Source: an uncultured Eubacteriales bacterium (GTDB lineage Bacteria; Bacillota; Clostridia; Oscillospirales; QAKW01). Taken from it: 5,735 nt of DNA. The stretch covers positions 1 to 5,735 of the forward strand of contig CAKRPM010000091.1 of NCBI GenBank assembly GCA_934378025.1. The letters are read 5' to 3'. The notes below the pieces were generated by a model. It saw only the letters and a program-made list of their open reading frames with translations, made no database searches and was not told the DNA's origin. Shown one piece after another: positions 1 to 5,735 of this stretch (position 1 is its first letter; every line of letters starts with the position of its first letter). The translations under genes and the position numbers were made by a program.

Positions 1-366
1 AGACTGGGATTGTGGAAATCTACAGCAAAAGAAAATCTTTCCGGTTATCTCAATCCGCAGGAATGCGGCAACCGTACAGGGGTGAGGACGCTTGCGGTCT
101 ATGACGATATGCAGCATGGTCTGACTTTCCAAAAGACATCTGTTCCATTTGAGATGAGCGTACTGCCGTGGAGTGCTTATGAACTTGAAAATGCGACGCA
201 TTTGGACGAGCTTCAGAATGTCCGTTATACATGGGTCAGAATCGCTGCAAAGCAAATGGGTGTCGGCGGTGACGATTCCTGGGGAGCACCGGTGCATGAG
301 GAATACAGGATCCATGCAGATCAGCCGATGCAGCTGAATTTTGTAATTATGCCTTTAAAGTCATAA
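1..366 (+). CDS. lacZ: LacZ-type beta-galactosidase (GH2), C-terminal fragment
   Basis: The frame is open from the first base of the window and ends at TAA 364-366, so only the last 121 residues are seen; the start and the GH2 catalytic core lie upstream. These residues match the C-terminal 'small chain' beta-sandwich domain (domain 5) specific to LacZ-type enzymes. The visible family signatures are PQECGNRTGVR near the start of the fragment (compare PQENGNRTDVR in relatives), the ATHLDEL helix region, and the hallmark MGVGGDDSWGAPVHEEY at about fragment residues 86-102. The Trp of GGDDSW corresponds to the active-site Trp999 of E. coli LacZ, which stacks on substrate, and it is retained here. 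The family hydrolyses terminal beta-D-galactosides such as lactose; no export signal can be judged from this end. The fragment is intact up to its stop. A strong terminator starts 38 bases downstream, so this is the last gene of its transcription unit. The domain is secure; the exact substrate (lactose or a plant or mucin galactoside) is not. Confidence 0.93.
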   Translation, partial: RLGLWKSTAKENLSGYLNPQECGNRTGVRTLAVYDDMQHGLTFQKTSVPFEMSVLPWSAYELENATHLDELQNVRYTWVRIAAKQMGVGGDDSWGAPVHEEYRIHADQPMQLNFVIMPLKS

Positions 367-404
367 GAAAATACAAGACAAAGTTACTTGAGGTAAATTT
401 AAAA

Positions 405-440
405 AGGGGCGCACCAAACGGTGCGCCCCTTGTTTTTTTT
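405..440 (+). terminator. Rho-independent terminator after lacZ
   Basis: Bases 405-415 pair perfectly with 420-430, giving an 11-bp GC-rich stem with a 4-base AAAC loop, followed by TG and then eight T (433-440). A run of A precedes the stem (401-405), so the element could also terminate transcription arriving from the opposite strand. It insulates the lipoprotein promoter from lacZ readthrough. The stem and loop are almost the same sequence as the hairpin at 988-1014. Confidence 0.95.
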
Positions 441-453
441 CACAATGCGAAAA

Positions 454-482
454 TTGACAATATCATCCAAAACAAGTATACT
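454..482 (+). promoter_or_regulatory. Sigma-A promoter of the lipoprotein gene
   Basis: TTGACA (454-459) is a perfect -35 box, and TATACT (477-482) is a -10 box one base off consensus, separated by the optimal 17 bases. Transcription should start near 489, leaving a leader of about 20 bases that contains little beyond the ribosome binding site AAGGAG at 495-500. This is a strong, apparently constitutive arrangement with no obvious operator. It begins only 14 bases after the T-tract of the preceding terminator. Confidence 0.85.
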
Positions 483-509
483 GATAGATAAGAAAAGGAG
501 AGTGATTTT

Positions 510-875
510 ATGGGCATTAAGAAAATGGCGGCAGTGGTTTTAATAATTATGCTTTCAATGAGCTTGTTCGGATGTAAAAAAAGTTTGCAACAAGAGATAA
601 GTGTGCAAGATGGCACAGTTGCAGTGACGTCGGGAGAGGAAATTGACGGTGTGATTTTACATGGTGACGCCGCCAAGGCAATGGCTGATATCATACTGGT
701 ACAAACGCTTCAAAAAGATCTCGGTCAATATGAAAAAATTGATATTGTTCATGATGCTGTAAACAAGCTTTGGAAGGTAATCTATTTGCCGGAGTCCGGC
801 ACGGTCGGCGGCGATACAGTGATAATACTGTCTGAAAAAACAGGCGAGGTTTTGTCTGTTACGAGCGGGGAGTAA
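510..875 (+). CDS. Small lipoprotein with NTF2-fold immunity-like domain
   Basis: This 121-residue protein has a lipoprotein signal: basic MGIKK, a hydrophobic core (residues 6-20) and a lipobox L19-F20-G21-C22, so mature protein should be anchored by lipid on Cys22 at the outer face of the membrane. ATG 510 is chosen because AAGGAG (495-500) lies 9 bases upstream; the later ATG at 525 would destroy the signal peptide. After a short polar linker (23-50), residues about 53-121 resemble the NTF2-fold immunity (YbbC/YhhH-like) family: an Ala-rich first helix (AAKAMADIIL), a Gly in the turn (G72), an N..W.V strand (N85, W88, V90), a Gly-Gly turn (G100-G101) and a final strand ending in TGEVLSVTSG. 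Some members of that family neutralise secreted or contact-dependent toxins; others are simply envelope proteins. No toxin gene is adjacent. A PepSY-like fold is the main alternative for the W..V...GG....TGEVL pattern. The gene has its own promoter and lies between two terminators, so it is monocistronic. The lipoprotein call is firm; the domain is moderate and the role unknown. Confidence 0.88.
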   Translation: MGIKKMAAVVLIIMLSMSLFGCKKSLQQEISVQDGTVAVTSGEEIDGVILHGDAAKAMADIILVQTLQKDLGQYEKIDIVHDAVNKLWKVIYLPESGTVGGDTVIILSEKTGEVLSVTSGE

Positions 876-920
876 TATTTTAAAAGCTTATGGTTTTCAT
901 TTTCCGTGTGTTTAGGGTAG

Positions 921-1072
921 TTTATCAAAAAGCCCCTGTTTGGGGTGTACACATGCGTAATATCTGCGAGCAGCATGACAAAAATTAAAAGGGCGCACCA
1001 ACGGTGCGCCCTTTGATTTTGCGTGGGAGGCATGAGGCCGGTTTATCAAAATGGTCAGAATATTTATCAAAA
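921..1072 (+). repeat. Three direct copies of TTTATCAAAA in the intergenic region
   Basis: The 10-mer TTTATCAAAA occurs at 921-930, 1042-1051 and 1063-1072. The last two copies are 21 bases apart, centre to centre, close to two helical turns, and end 23 bases short of the -35 box of the large gene. The first two copies share an extra leading G. This spacing would suit a protein binding one face of the DNA upstream of the promoter, but the motif is AT-rich and could recur by chance. The copies are seen directly; a regulatory role is inference. Confidence 0.4.
988..1020 (+). terminator. Rho-independent terminator after the lipoprotein gene
   Basis: Bases 988-999 pair with 1003-1014 in a perfect 12-bp stem (including three A-T pairs at the base) around a 3-base AAC loop, followed by GATTTT. 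A-rich sequence precedes it, so it may act in both directions. It sits 112 bases beyond the lipoprotein stop codon, which is unusually far, and ends about 75 bases before the next promoter. The 113 bases between the stop codon and the stem hold no gene that I can support. Confidence 0.9.
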
Positions 1073-1095
1073 ACGGCATATTTTTTTAAAACACA

Positions 1096-1123
1096 TTGAC
1101 TTTTTTGTGCGATATATTAAAAT
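1096..1123 (+). promoter_or_regulatory. Probable sigma-A promoter of the giant secreted protein
   Basis: TTGACT (1096-1101) is a -35 box with one mismatch and TAAAAT (1118-1123) a -10 box with one mismatch, separated by 16 bases. A T/A-rich tract just upstream (about 1078-1091) could act as an UP element. Transcription would start near 1130, giving a leader of about 29 bases that carries the ribosome binding site AAAGGAG at 1144-1150. TATATT at 1113-1118 is a rival -10 box but would leave only 11 bases of spacer, so I prefer TAAAAT. Confidence 0.7.
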
Positions 1124-1158
1124 TTTAAGTGAAAATGAATTGTAAAGGAGTAGGTTCT

Positions 1159-4100
1159 ATGAACGCAAAAAGGGTCATCAGTTTATTGCTTACGATCATG
1201 ATGTGCGTCGGGCTGCTTGGCAGCATTGTTCTGCCCGCGGCAGCTGCAAGCGATGTGTACATCATCGATCCGAGCGGTACGGACGGAGAAAGCGGCAGCG
1301 TGGATTGCAGCGGCGTTACCGTGCGCGGAACCGTGTACACCTCATACGAACAATTTGAGGCAAATTACACGGGCAGCGGCGCCGACGTATATTTCACCTC
1401 CGGTGAATTTTACGGACTTACCGTGACCAAGCCCGTAAATATTTACGGGGCTAAAAAAGGAATTGATCCGAACGTAAAGGGCGTTGATAAGTTGCAGCCG
1501 TGGACGCTGAACGATAAACGGGGCAACGGTGAAACGGTTTTTACAGGGAAAGTTTTAATTTCTGCTTCGGTTCAAAAGGATATAACCGTTGACGGAATCA
1601 CCGTGGATCAGGCGGGATACTTGAAAGTGGAAAATTACTTATCGGATGTTGTGGTGACCCTGAGAAATATTGTGGTGGGGGAAAACTGCAGCCGCACCGA
1701 CTACTTTCTCAATGCGTCGGCACCGGTGAACGTTGTGCCGAGCGCCGGAAACTATTACATGGATTTGGTACTGCAAAACGTGTACGCCGGCGATTACAAG
1801 GGTACGGGGCATTTTATTTATTTCATTTCGGCGCAAAACACCCTGCTGGACAACATTTATTTTTCCAATAATAAGGCAACGTTTTTGCAAACATCGGCGG
1901 CTTCCAAAGTGGGCGACCATTTTGTGATGAGAAACAGCTTTTTGTACAACAATCTGCCGGTCAGCGATTTGACGATTTGGCACCGCTTCCCGAGCATCGG
2001 GATGACCGAAAGCATTACTTATGAAAACAACGTTTTCTATAATGCGCACGGAACGACGGCGGGGCGCAGCAACAGCCATACCGTTTATTGCGGTGAAATC
2101 AAAAATAAAACACAGTACTATAATTTTACCGGAAATACATTTGTGACCGAGTACGGCGCCAAGGCACCGATTCGATTGGTTGCCAGCAGCACCACCGGCG
2201 GCGAGGGATATGATGTTTCCAACATGGTTGTGAAGGAAAACGTATTTCTCGGTTTCGCCTCCTCCGCCAATCTTTGGGATGGGAATTTCGGCGGCAGCGG
2301 TGTTAAGAATTATGTCGGAAAGGTGGATATGAGCGACAACTTTACCTGGCTGGCTTCCGCCACCAATAATAAAGCCGACAAGGTCAATAGCTTTTCCTCC
2401 GAAGAGGATCTCAGAAAATTGACCGGTGTGGCGCCGAAGACGATTGATAAGGGCATTATCGGCAATAACAGCGGACCGTATTATCTGAACTACGACCGCA
2501 CGATCAGCACGGATATGCTGCGGATTAAAGAAATTGATCTTCAAAATGCTGCCATTGACGGCGACAAGATCAAGGGAATTATTACCGAGGACGGTTATGT
2601 TCCGAAAATCACGTATACCTGCGGAAATGATATCGCCCGCACCATGGCACTGAAAAATGCGGCGGGAAATGAAATTACGTGCATTGATGAGGCGGGGACG
2701 TACACCATGACCCTTGGTTATGAAACGCAAAGCAAAGAATATACCTTAACTGTAGAAAAGGCCGTGAAATACACGGGCGACGGCTATATGTTCGATCCCA
2801 AAGCCACCGGCGATACATCGAATTACTGGGACGGCAAGGCACAAAGCTTTGTGTTCGGAGAGAACATTTTTAACAGCTTATCCGCTTTGTTCGCCAAGGC
2901 GGACAAGGACGGCGTTGCCGTGCCGAAAGTGCTGTTACCTGCCGGCACGATCGAGGGGGATTATACCATCGCTCACTCTTGTGAAGTGCTGGGATATCAT
3001 TACGGAAAAGACCCCATTGTCCGCAATCCCAAAGCGACCGAACCGGATACGCTTTCCGATGAACGCGGACAGGAAGAGACGGTTCTGACGGGGCGCTGGA
3101 CGGCAAATTATGCGGCGAATGATATGACATTTATTTTCGACGGAATTACCCTTGAAGGGGACGGCCGTTTTGCTGACAGCACCAACGATCGAACCGGGGT
3201 GAGCATCAGCTTTAAAAATATCATTTGCGGCCCCGGCTCGCTTTCTGCGGCCACCAAGACCAATATTCGTTTTTATACCTCGGCGTATAGCGAAAAATCC
3301 TTGAATTTCAAAAATATTTATATGGACGGTCTGAAGCTGCAGGGTTCGGCTTCCGACTATCAGCTGTTTTTCTTTAACGCAACGGATACCGTTGTTGACA
3401 ATTTGTATATTGCCAATACGGACATTTCGATCTGCTCGAACATCTTTTTCCAATCCGGGAAAAACTATACCAAAGGGCTCACCTTTACCTTTAAAAACAG
3501 CAAACTCTATAAAAATACTCCTGCCGCACAGGCCTCTGCCTATCTTGCCACATTCTACGGCAACGAATCGCACGCCTACAATCGTTATGCAAACCGCGAG
3601 TTTGTAAAGACAGTCATTCAAGACAATTTGATTTACGATACCGGCAAGGCGCATGAGAGCAATCCCTATAATAATGCGATCTTTAATTTGCGGTATCCCT
3701 ATAAGAGCTTTAGTTACGAAGTTACCGGCAATACCTTTGTGGAGGATCGCGAGGTTTATCATTTTGTAACGGATGATAAACATTTGGGTACGGATGTATT
3801 TAATCAGTTTTTGCACATTGTGCCGATGAACAACGGCAAGGGCGGAGAAAACTATCAGTGTGATCTCAATCAAGCTTTTAAAGTGACGGGGAACCGCTTT
3901 ATCGGCCGAAATGTTATTTTGAACGCCGATCGGGTTTATGCCGCTTCTCTGCCGAATGTCGAAGAAAATTTCATTATCGGCTATGATACGGTTCAATCGC
4001 TGAAGGATATTAACGAAATCTATACCGCCCAGGGCGAAAACCCCTATGATGCGGTTACAACGACAGGCGGTTATTCACCGCAGACATATTACCTCGATTA

Positions 4101-5735
4101 TGCAATGACAACGCTGCAAACCGCATTGGCGCCGAAAATAGGCGCGGTCGGTAAAACCGATCATGTTGTTGTGATCAATCAGGGTGAGGGCGTGCTGACG
4201 GCGGCTGATTTTGCCCCCGAGGGCACTTCGGCAACACTTTACAGTGACAAGGCCCGTACCAAAGCGGTGGAAAGCGTCGATTGCGCGACCCTGACGCCGG
4301 GCACAAACGTTTACTATTTGGAGCTTACAAAAGGAACTGTCAAAGATGTTTATACCGTCTTGCTGAATACCGAGCTCAGCGATAAAACGTATGACGGCGG
4401 TATTTTGTATAAGGCGGCGCTGGAGGGCGTCGGAGACGGCTATGATATTTACGCGGCCATGGGCAAGACCGTTTATCATTTCGTTTCGGGCGAGTCGGCT
4501 TTCGGCAGTATGGATCAAATTGTGCATTATACTCAGGAAAAGGCACCGACCGTTTTGCTGCCGAAGGGCAATTACACGGCGCAAGAGCTTGCCGCGGTGG
4601 AAGATGTTCATTATATTTATGATCAAGAAGCCACCTATGACCAAGCGACAACGGCGAAGAAAGATAAAATCAAGGTGCTCTGTGTGGGCGACAGCATTAC
4701 GCTGGGTACCGGCGCATCCAACCGCACCACCAAGGCATATCCTGCTTTGCTGCAGACAATGCTGGGCGATGATTACGAAGTGCTTAATTACGGACGCGGC
4801 GGTGCGCTTGGCTCCAACTCTTCGCAATACGGCTACAAAAGCTTATGGAACTATACCGCTTCAATGAAGGAAAATCCGGATGTGATCGTCTTGCTGTTCG
4901 GCGCCAACGACGCGCAAAACGGATACTATCATATCCCGTTGGAGTATTATAAAGAAGAAGTTTCCGAGATGGTGAAGGCCTATCAAAACCTGCCGTCGAA
5001 GCCCATCGTATATATCGGTACAACCACGAACGTCATCAGCGGCTGGAACCAAGATTGGCTGACGGAAGTTCGTGCGCTGCAAAAAGAGGTTGCAAAAGAA
5101 ACAGGAATTGAACTGATTGATTTGTATGCCGCCTCTCTGACTTGGGGCGCGGCGTCGGAAATTTACAGTGATAACTGCCACTTTAAGGATGTCGGTTATC
5201 AAAAGATGGCGCAAACCATTAAGGAAAGCATCGATTGGACGCAAAAGGGCGCCCATTTGCCGACGAATGAAATCAATATCACCTTTACACAATACACTTG
5301 TCCCCATAAACCCGGTGATTTGATCGTCGATACGCCGGCCGATTGTTACAGAAACGGCACGGGGCACAAGGAGTGCACGCTTTGCGGCGAAGTCGTTGAA
5401 AAAGACATTGTGATTGAGATGACCGGAAAGCATGTCTTCTCCGATGAGCTGACGCGAGGAGAAACTACGCACTACTATGCCTGCACCACCAAGGGCTGCA
5501 CCGCCAGAAAGGATGAGGCGGCTCATGAGGGAATCTTCGTGACGGAAATTGCCGCCACCTGCAAAAATGAGGGCGTCGGGCATACCGAGTGCAAAGTTTG
5601 CGGATTCATAATGAAATCAAGCATTTCGATCCCCAAAACTGAGGAACATACCTGGGACGCGGGCACCGTAACGGAGAAAGCCACCTGCACGGAAAAGGGC
5701 GATAAACTCTTTACCTGCTCTGTGTGCCAAACCGT
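1159..5735 (+). CDS. Giant secreted protein: two beta-helix modules, SGNH/GDSL hydrolase, Cys-rich repeats (3'-partial)
   Basis: The frame from ATG 1159 has no stop through the window end (1525 codons plus two bases). AAAGGAG (1144-1150) lies 8 bases upstream and fixes the start. Order of parts: signal peptide 1-30 (K4-R5, hydrophobic core 6-25, cleavage after AAA at 28-30); beta-helix A about 59-430 and Ig-like linker about 471-534; beta-helix B about 590-960 and linker about 1003-1074; a truncated third module start about 1075-1155; SGNH hydrolase 1171-1360; Cys/His repeats from about 1379 onward. The helices show rung after rung of N-x-hydrophobic strands such as LRNIVVGEN, ITYENNVFYN and VTGNTFVED, typical of right-handed parallel beta-helices. 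The hydrolase has Ser1179, Gly1212, Asn1250 and Asp1338/His1341 in place, so an active extracellular esterase is expected. Family knowledge suggests an O-acyl ester on a glycan as substrate; this is inference. No wall or membrane anchor is visible, and one may lie beyond the window. The gene has its own promoter. I do not recognise a named homologue. Confidence 0.92.
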   Translation, partial: MNAKRVISLLLTIMMCVGLLGSIVLPAAAASDVYIIDPSGTDGESGSVDCSGVTVRGTVYTSYEQFEANYTGSGADVYFTSGEFYGLTVTKPVNIYGAKKGIDPNVKGVDKLQPWTLNDKRGNGETVFTGKVLISASVQKDITVDGITVDQAGYLKVENYLSDVVVTLRNIVVGENCSRTDYFLNASAPVNVVPSAGNYYMDLVLQNVYAGDYKGTGHFIYFISAQNTLLDNIYFSNNKATFLQTSAASKVGDHFVMRNSFLYNNLPVSDLTIWHRFPSIGMTESITYENNVFYNAHGTTAGRSNSHTVYCGEIKNKTQYYNFTGNTFVTEYGAKAPIRLVASSTTGGEGYDVSNMVVKENVFLGFASSANLWDGNFGGSGVKNYVGKVDMSDNFTWLASATNNKADKVNSFSSEEDLRKLTGVAPKTIDKGIIGNNSGPYYLNYDRTISTDMLRIKEIDLQNAAIDGDKIKGIITEDGYVPKITYTCGNDIARTMALKNAAGNEITCIDEAGTYTMTLGYETQSKEYTLTVEKAVKYTGDGYMFDPKATGDTSNYWDGKAQSFVFGENIFNSLSALFAKADKDGVAVPKVLLPAGTIEGDYTIAHSCEVLGYHYGKDPIVRNPKATEPDTLSDERGQEETVLTGRWTANYAANDMTFIFDGITLEGDGRFADSTNDRTGVSISFKNIICGPGSLSAATKTNIRFYTSAYSEKSLNFKNIYMDGLKLQGSASDYQLFFFNATDTVVDNLYIANTDISICSNIFFQSGKNYTKGLTFTFKNSKLYKNTPAAQASAYLATFYGNESHAYNRYANREFVKTVIQDNLIYDTGKAHESNPYNNAIFNLRYPYKSFSYEVTGNTFVEDREVYHFVTDDKHLGTDVFNQFLHIVPMNNGKGGENYQCDLNQAFKVTGNRFIGRNVILNADRVYAASLPNVEENFIIGYDTVQSLKDINEIYTAQGENPYDAVTTTGGYSPQTYYLDYAMTTLQTALAPKIGAVGKTDHVVVINQGEGVLTAADFAPEGTSATLYSDKARTKAVESVDCATLTPGTNVYYLELTKGTVKDVYTVLLNTELSDKTYDGGILYKAALEGVGDGYDIYAAMGKTVYHFVSGESAFGSMDQIVHYTQEKAPTVLLPKGNYTAQELAAVEDVHYIYDQEATYDQATTAKKDKIKVLCVGDSITLGTGASNRTTKAYPALLQTMLGDDYEVLNYGRGGALGSNSSQYGYKSLWNYTASMKENPDVIVLLFGANDAQNGYYHIPLEYYKEEVSEMVKAYQNLPSKPIVYIGTTTNVISGWNQDWLTEVRALQKEVAKETGIELIDLYAASLTWGAASEIYSDNCHFKDVGYQKMAQTIKESIDWTQKGAHLPTNEINITFTQYTCPHKPGDLIVDTPADCYRNGTGHKECTLCGEVVEKDIVIEMTGKHVFSDELTRGETTHYYACTTKGCTARKDEAAHEGIFVTEIAATCKNEGVGHTECKVCGFIMKSSISIPKTEEHTWDAGTVTEKATCTEKGDKLFTCSVCQT
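1333..2760 (+). repeat. Protein module A: right-handed beta-helix plus Ig-like linker
   Basis: This covers residues 59-534 of the giant protein. It opens with a strand motif VYFTSGEFYG (from residue 77), followed by a stretch ending in NIYGAKKGIDP, a loop containing NDKRGNGETVFTG (in 116-132), and then about nine beta-helix rungs. Late landmarks are FTGNTFV (323) and YYLNYD (441). Residues about 471-534 read as a small beta-sandwich linker ending in YTLTVEK. Each landmark recurs in module B at an offset of 515-536 residues, so the pair arose by duplication followed by strong divergence. No catalytic triad of a known pectate lyase or polygalacturonase family is evident, which favours a binding or scaffold role. 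Confidence 0.75.
2761..4380 (+). repeat. Protein module B: second beta-helix plus Ig-like linker
   Basis: This covers residues 535-1074 of the giant protein and is homologous to module A. Matching landmarks are KVLLPAGTIEG (strand from residue 591), SDERGQEETVLTG (in 631-647), VTGNTFV (855) and YYLDYA (977), in the same order as in A. It differs by an extra N-terminal segment from GDGYMFDP (about 540-588) that leads into the helix, and this segment has a counterpart in the truncated third copy. Rungs such as LNFKNIYMDG, VVDNLYIANT and FKVTGNRFIG support the beta-helix. The linker (about 1003-1074) ends in VYTVLLNTE. Confidence 0.75.
4381..4668 (+). repeat. Truncated third module between module B and the hydrolase
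   Basis: Residues 1075-1170 begin like module B: GDGYDIY at 1092 (compare GDGYMFD at 540), then TVLLPKGNYT at 1131-1140 (compare KVLLPAGTIEG) and a YIYDQ strand. The sequence then passes through a Thr/Ala/Lys-rich linker straight into the SGNH domain, exactly where the RG-x-x-ETV-x-TG loop and the beta-helix rungs would be expected. It looks like a module copy in which the helix is missing or was replaced by the hydrolase. The similarity is short, so the homology is plausible rather than certain. Confidence 0.55.
4669..5238 (+). other. SGNH/GDSL hydrolase (esterase) domain of the giant protein
   Basis: Residues 1171-1360 carry the four sequence blocks of the SGNH fold in order. Block I is KVLCVGDSITLGTGA with nucleophile Ser1179. 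Block II is VLNYGRGGALGSN with oxyanion Gly1212. Block III is LLFGANDAQN with oxyanion Asn1250. Block V is SDNCHFKDVGYQKMA with Asp1338 and His1341. All expected catalytic residues are present, so the domain should be active. The family includes acetylxylan, rhamnogalacturonan and sialate O-acetylesterases, lipases and thioesterases; secretion and the glycan-binding-like scaffold favour a carbohydrate O-deacetylase. Block V has a Cys before the His and a Phe after it, where many relatives have His-Pro. Confidence 0.9.
5293..5735 (+). repeat. C-terminal Cys/His repeats (C-x9-C-x2-C), cut by window end
   Basis: From residue about 1379 the protein becomes a row of short repeats of about 40 residues. 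Three show an identical C-x9-C-x2-C spacing: Cys1396/1406/1409, Cys1468/1478/1481 and Cys1510/1520/1523. A fourth, between the first two of these, has Cys1442 and Cys1447 with x4 spacing. A His starts several units (His1425, His1456, His1497), and the consensus is roughly H-x-W...ATC..KG.....C..CG. Similar repeats occur in large surface proteins of gut Firmicutes; they may bind metal or form disulfides and act as stalks. The array continues past the window. Confidence 0.8.

Noticed and set aside
931..946. Small CCCC/GGGG hairpin near AGCCCCTGTTTGGGGT
   Set aside because: Only four or five base pairs, with no following T-run; the real terminator is at 988-1020.
876..1158. Riboswitch or small RNA in the intergenic region
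   Set aside because: The predicted leader of the giant gene is only about 29 bases and the rest is explained by a terminator, AT-rich repeats and a promoter; no conserved RNA motif was recognised.
1174..1206. Lipobox around Cys16 (IMMC) in the giant protein's signal peptide
   Set aside because: Residues before the Cys do not fit a lipobox and the hydrophobic core continues past it to an AAA cleavage site at 28-30.
1639..2730. Long minus-strand open frame of 363 codons opposite the giant gene
   Set aside because: It is in codon register with the + strand gene and stays open because that gene rarely uses TTA, CTA or TCA codons. The translation shows no recognisable domain, and the + frame has a signal peptide, a beta-helix pattern and a ribosome binding site.
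2935..3996. Second long minus-strand open frame (353 codons)
   Set aside because: Same in-register antisense effect inside beta-helix module B; no plausible protein features.
4391..4867. Plus-strand open frame of 158 codons in another frame
   Set aside because: Arg- and Ile-rich translation typical of an out-of-frame shadow over the SGNH region, without a ribosome binding site.
4075..5583. Further minus-strand open frames of 250 and 240 codons
   Set aside because: They lie opposite the linker, SGNH and Cys-repeat regions, whose + strand motifs are unmistakable; these are shadows.

Overview
The window looks like the chromosome of a low-to-mid GC Gram-positive anaerobe, probably a gut or rumen Clostridia lineage. 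This rests on near-consensus sigma-A promoters, strong AAGGAG-type ribosome binding sites, a Gram-positive style lipoprotein and signal peptide, and a very large secreted beta-helix protein with Cys-rich repeats of a kind common in gut Firmicutes. The taxon is inferred; there is no rRNA or marker gene here.

Layout, all on the + strand: (1) 1-366, the last 121 codons of a LacZ-type (GH2) beta-galactosidase; (2) a strong intrinsic terminator at 405-440; (3) a consensus promoter (454-482) driving a single-gene unit, a 121-residue lipoprotein (510-875) whose C-terminal part resembles the NTF2-fold immunity (YbbC-like) family; (4) a 283-base intergenic region with a second terminator nearly identical in sequence to the first, three copies of TTTATCAAAA and a second promoter; (5) 1159 to the window end, one uninterrupted reading frame of at least 1525 codons. 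The long open frames antisense to gene 5 are shadows of it.

The giant gene dominates the window. It encodes a secreted protein with a signal peptide, two homologous modules (each a right-handed beta-helix followed by an Ig-like linker), a third copy of the module cut down to its first about 80 residues, then an SGNH/GDSL hydrolase domain with all recognisable catalytic blocks, and finally a series of small Cys/His repeats that run off the window. The most economical reading is an extracellular esterase (for example a carbohydrate deacetylase) carried on a repeated beta-helix scaffold that may bind or present a polysaccharide. With the neighbouring beta-galactosidase this hints at glycan use, but the terminators and separate promoters show that the three genes are independent transcription units, so that link is weak.
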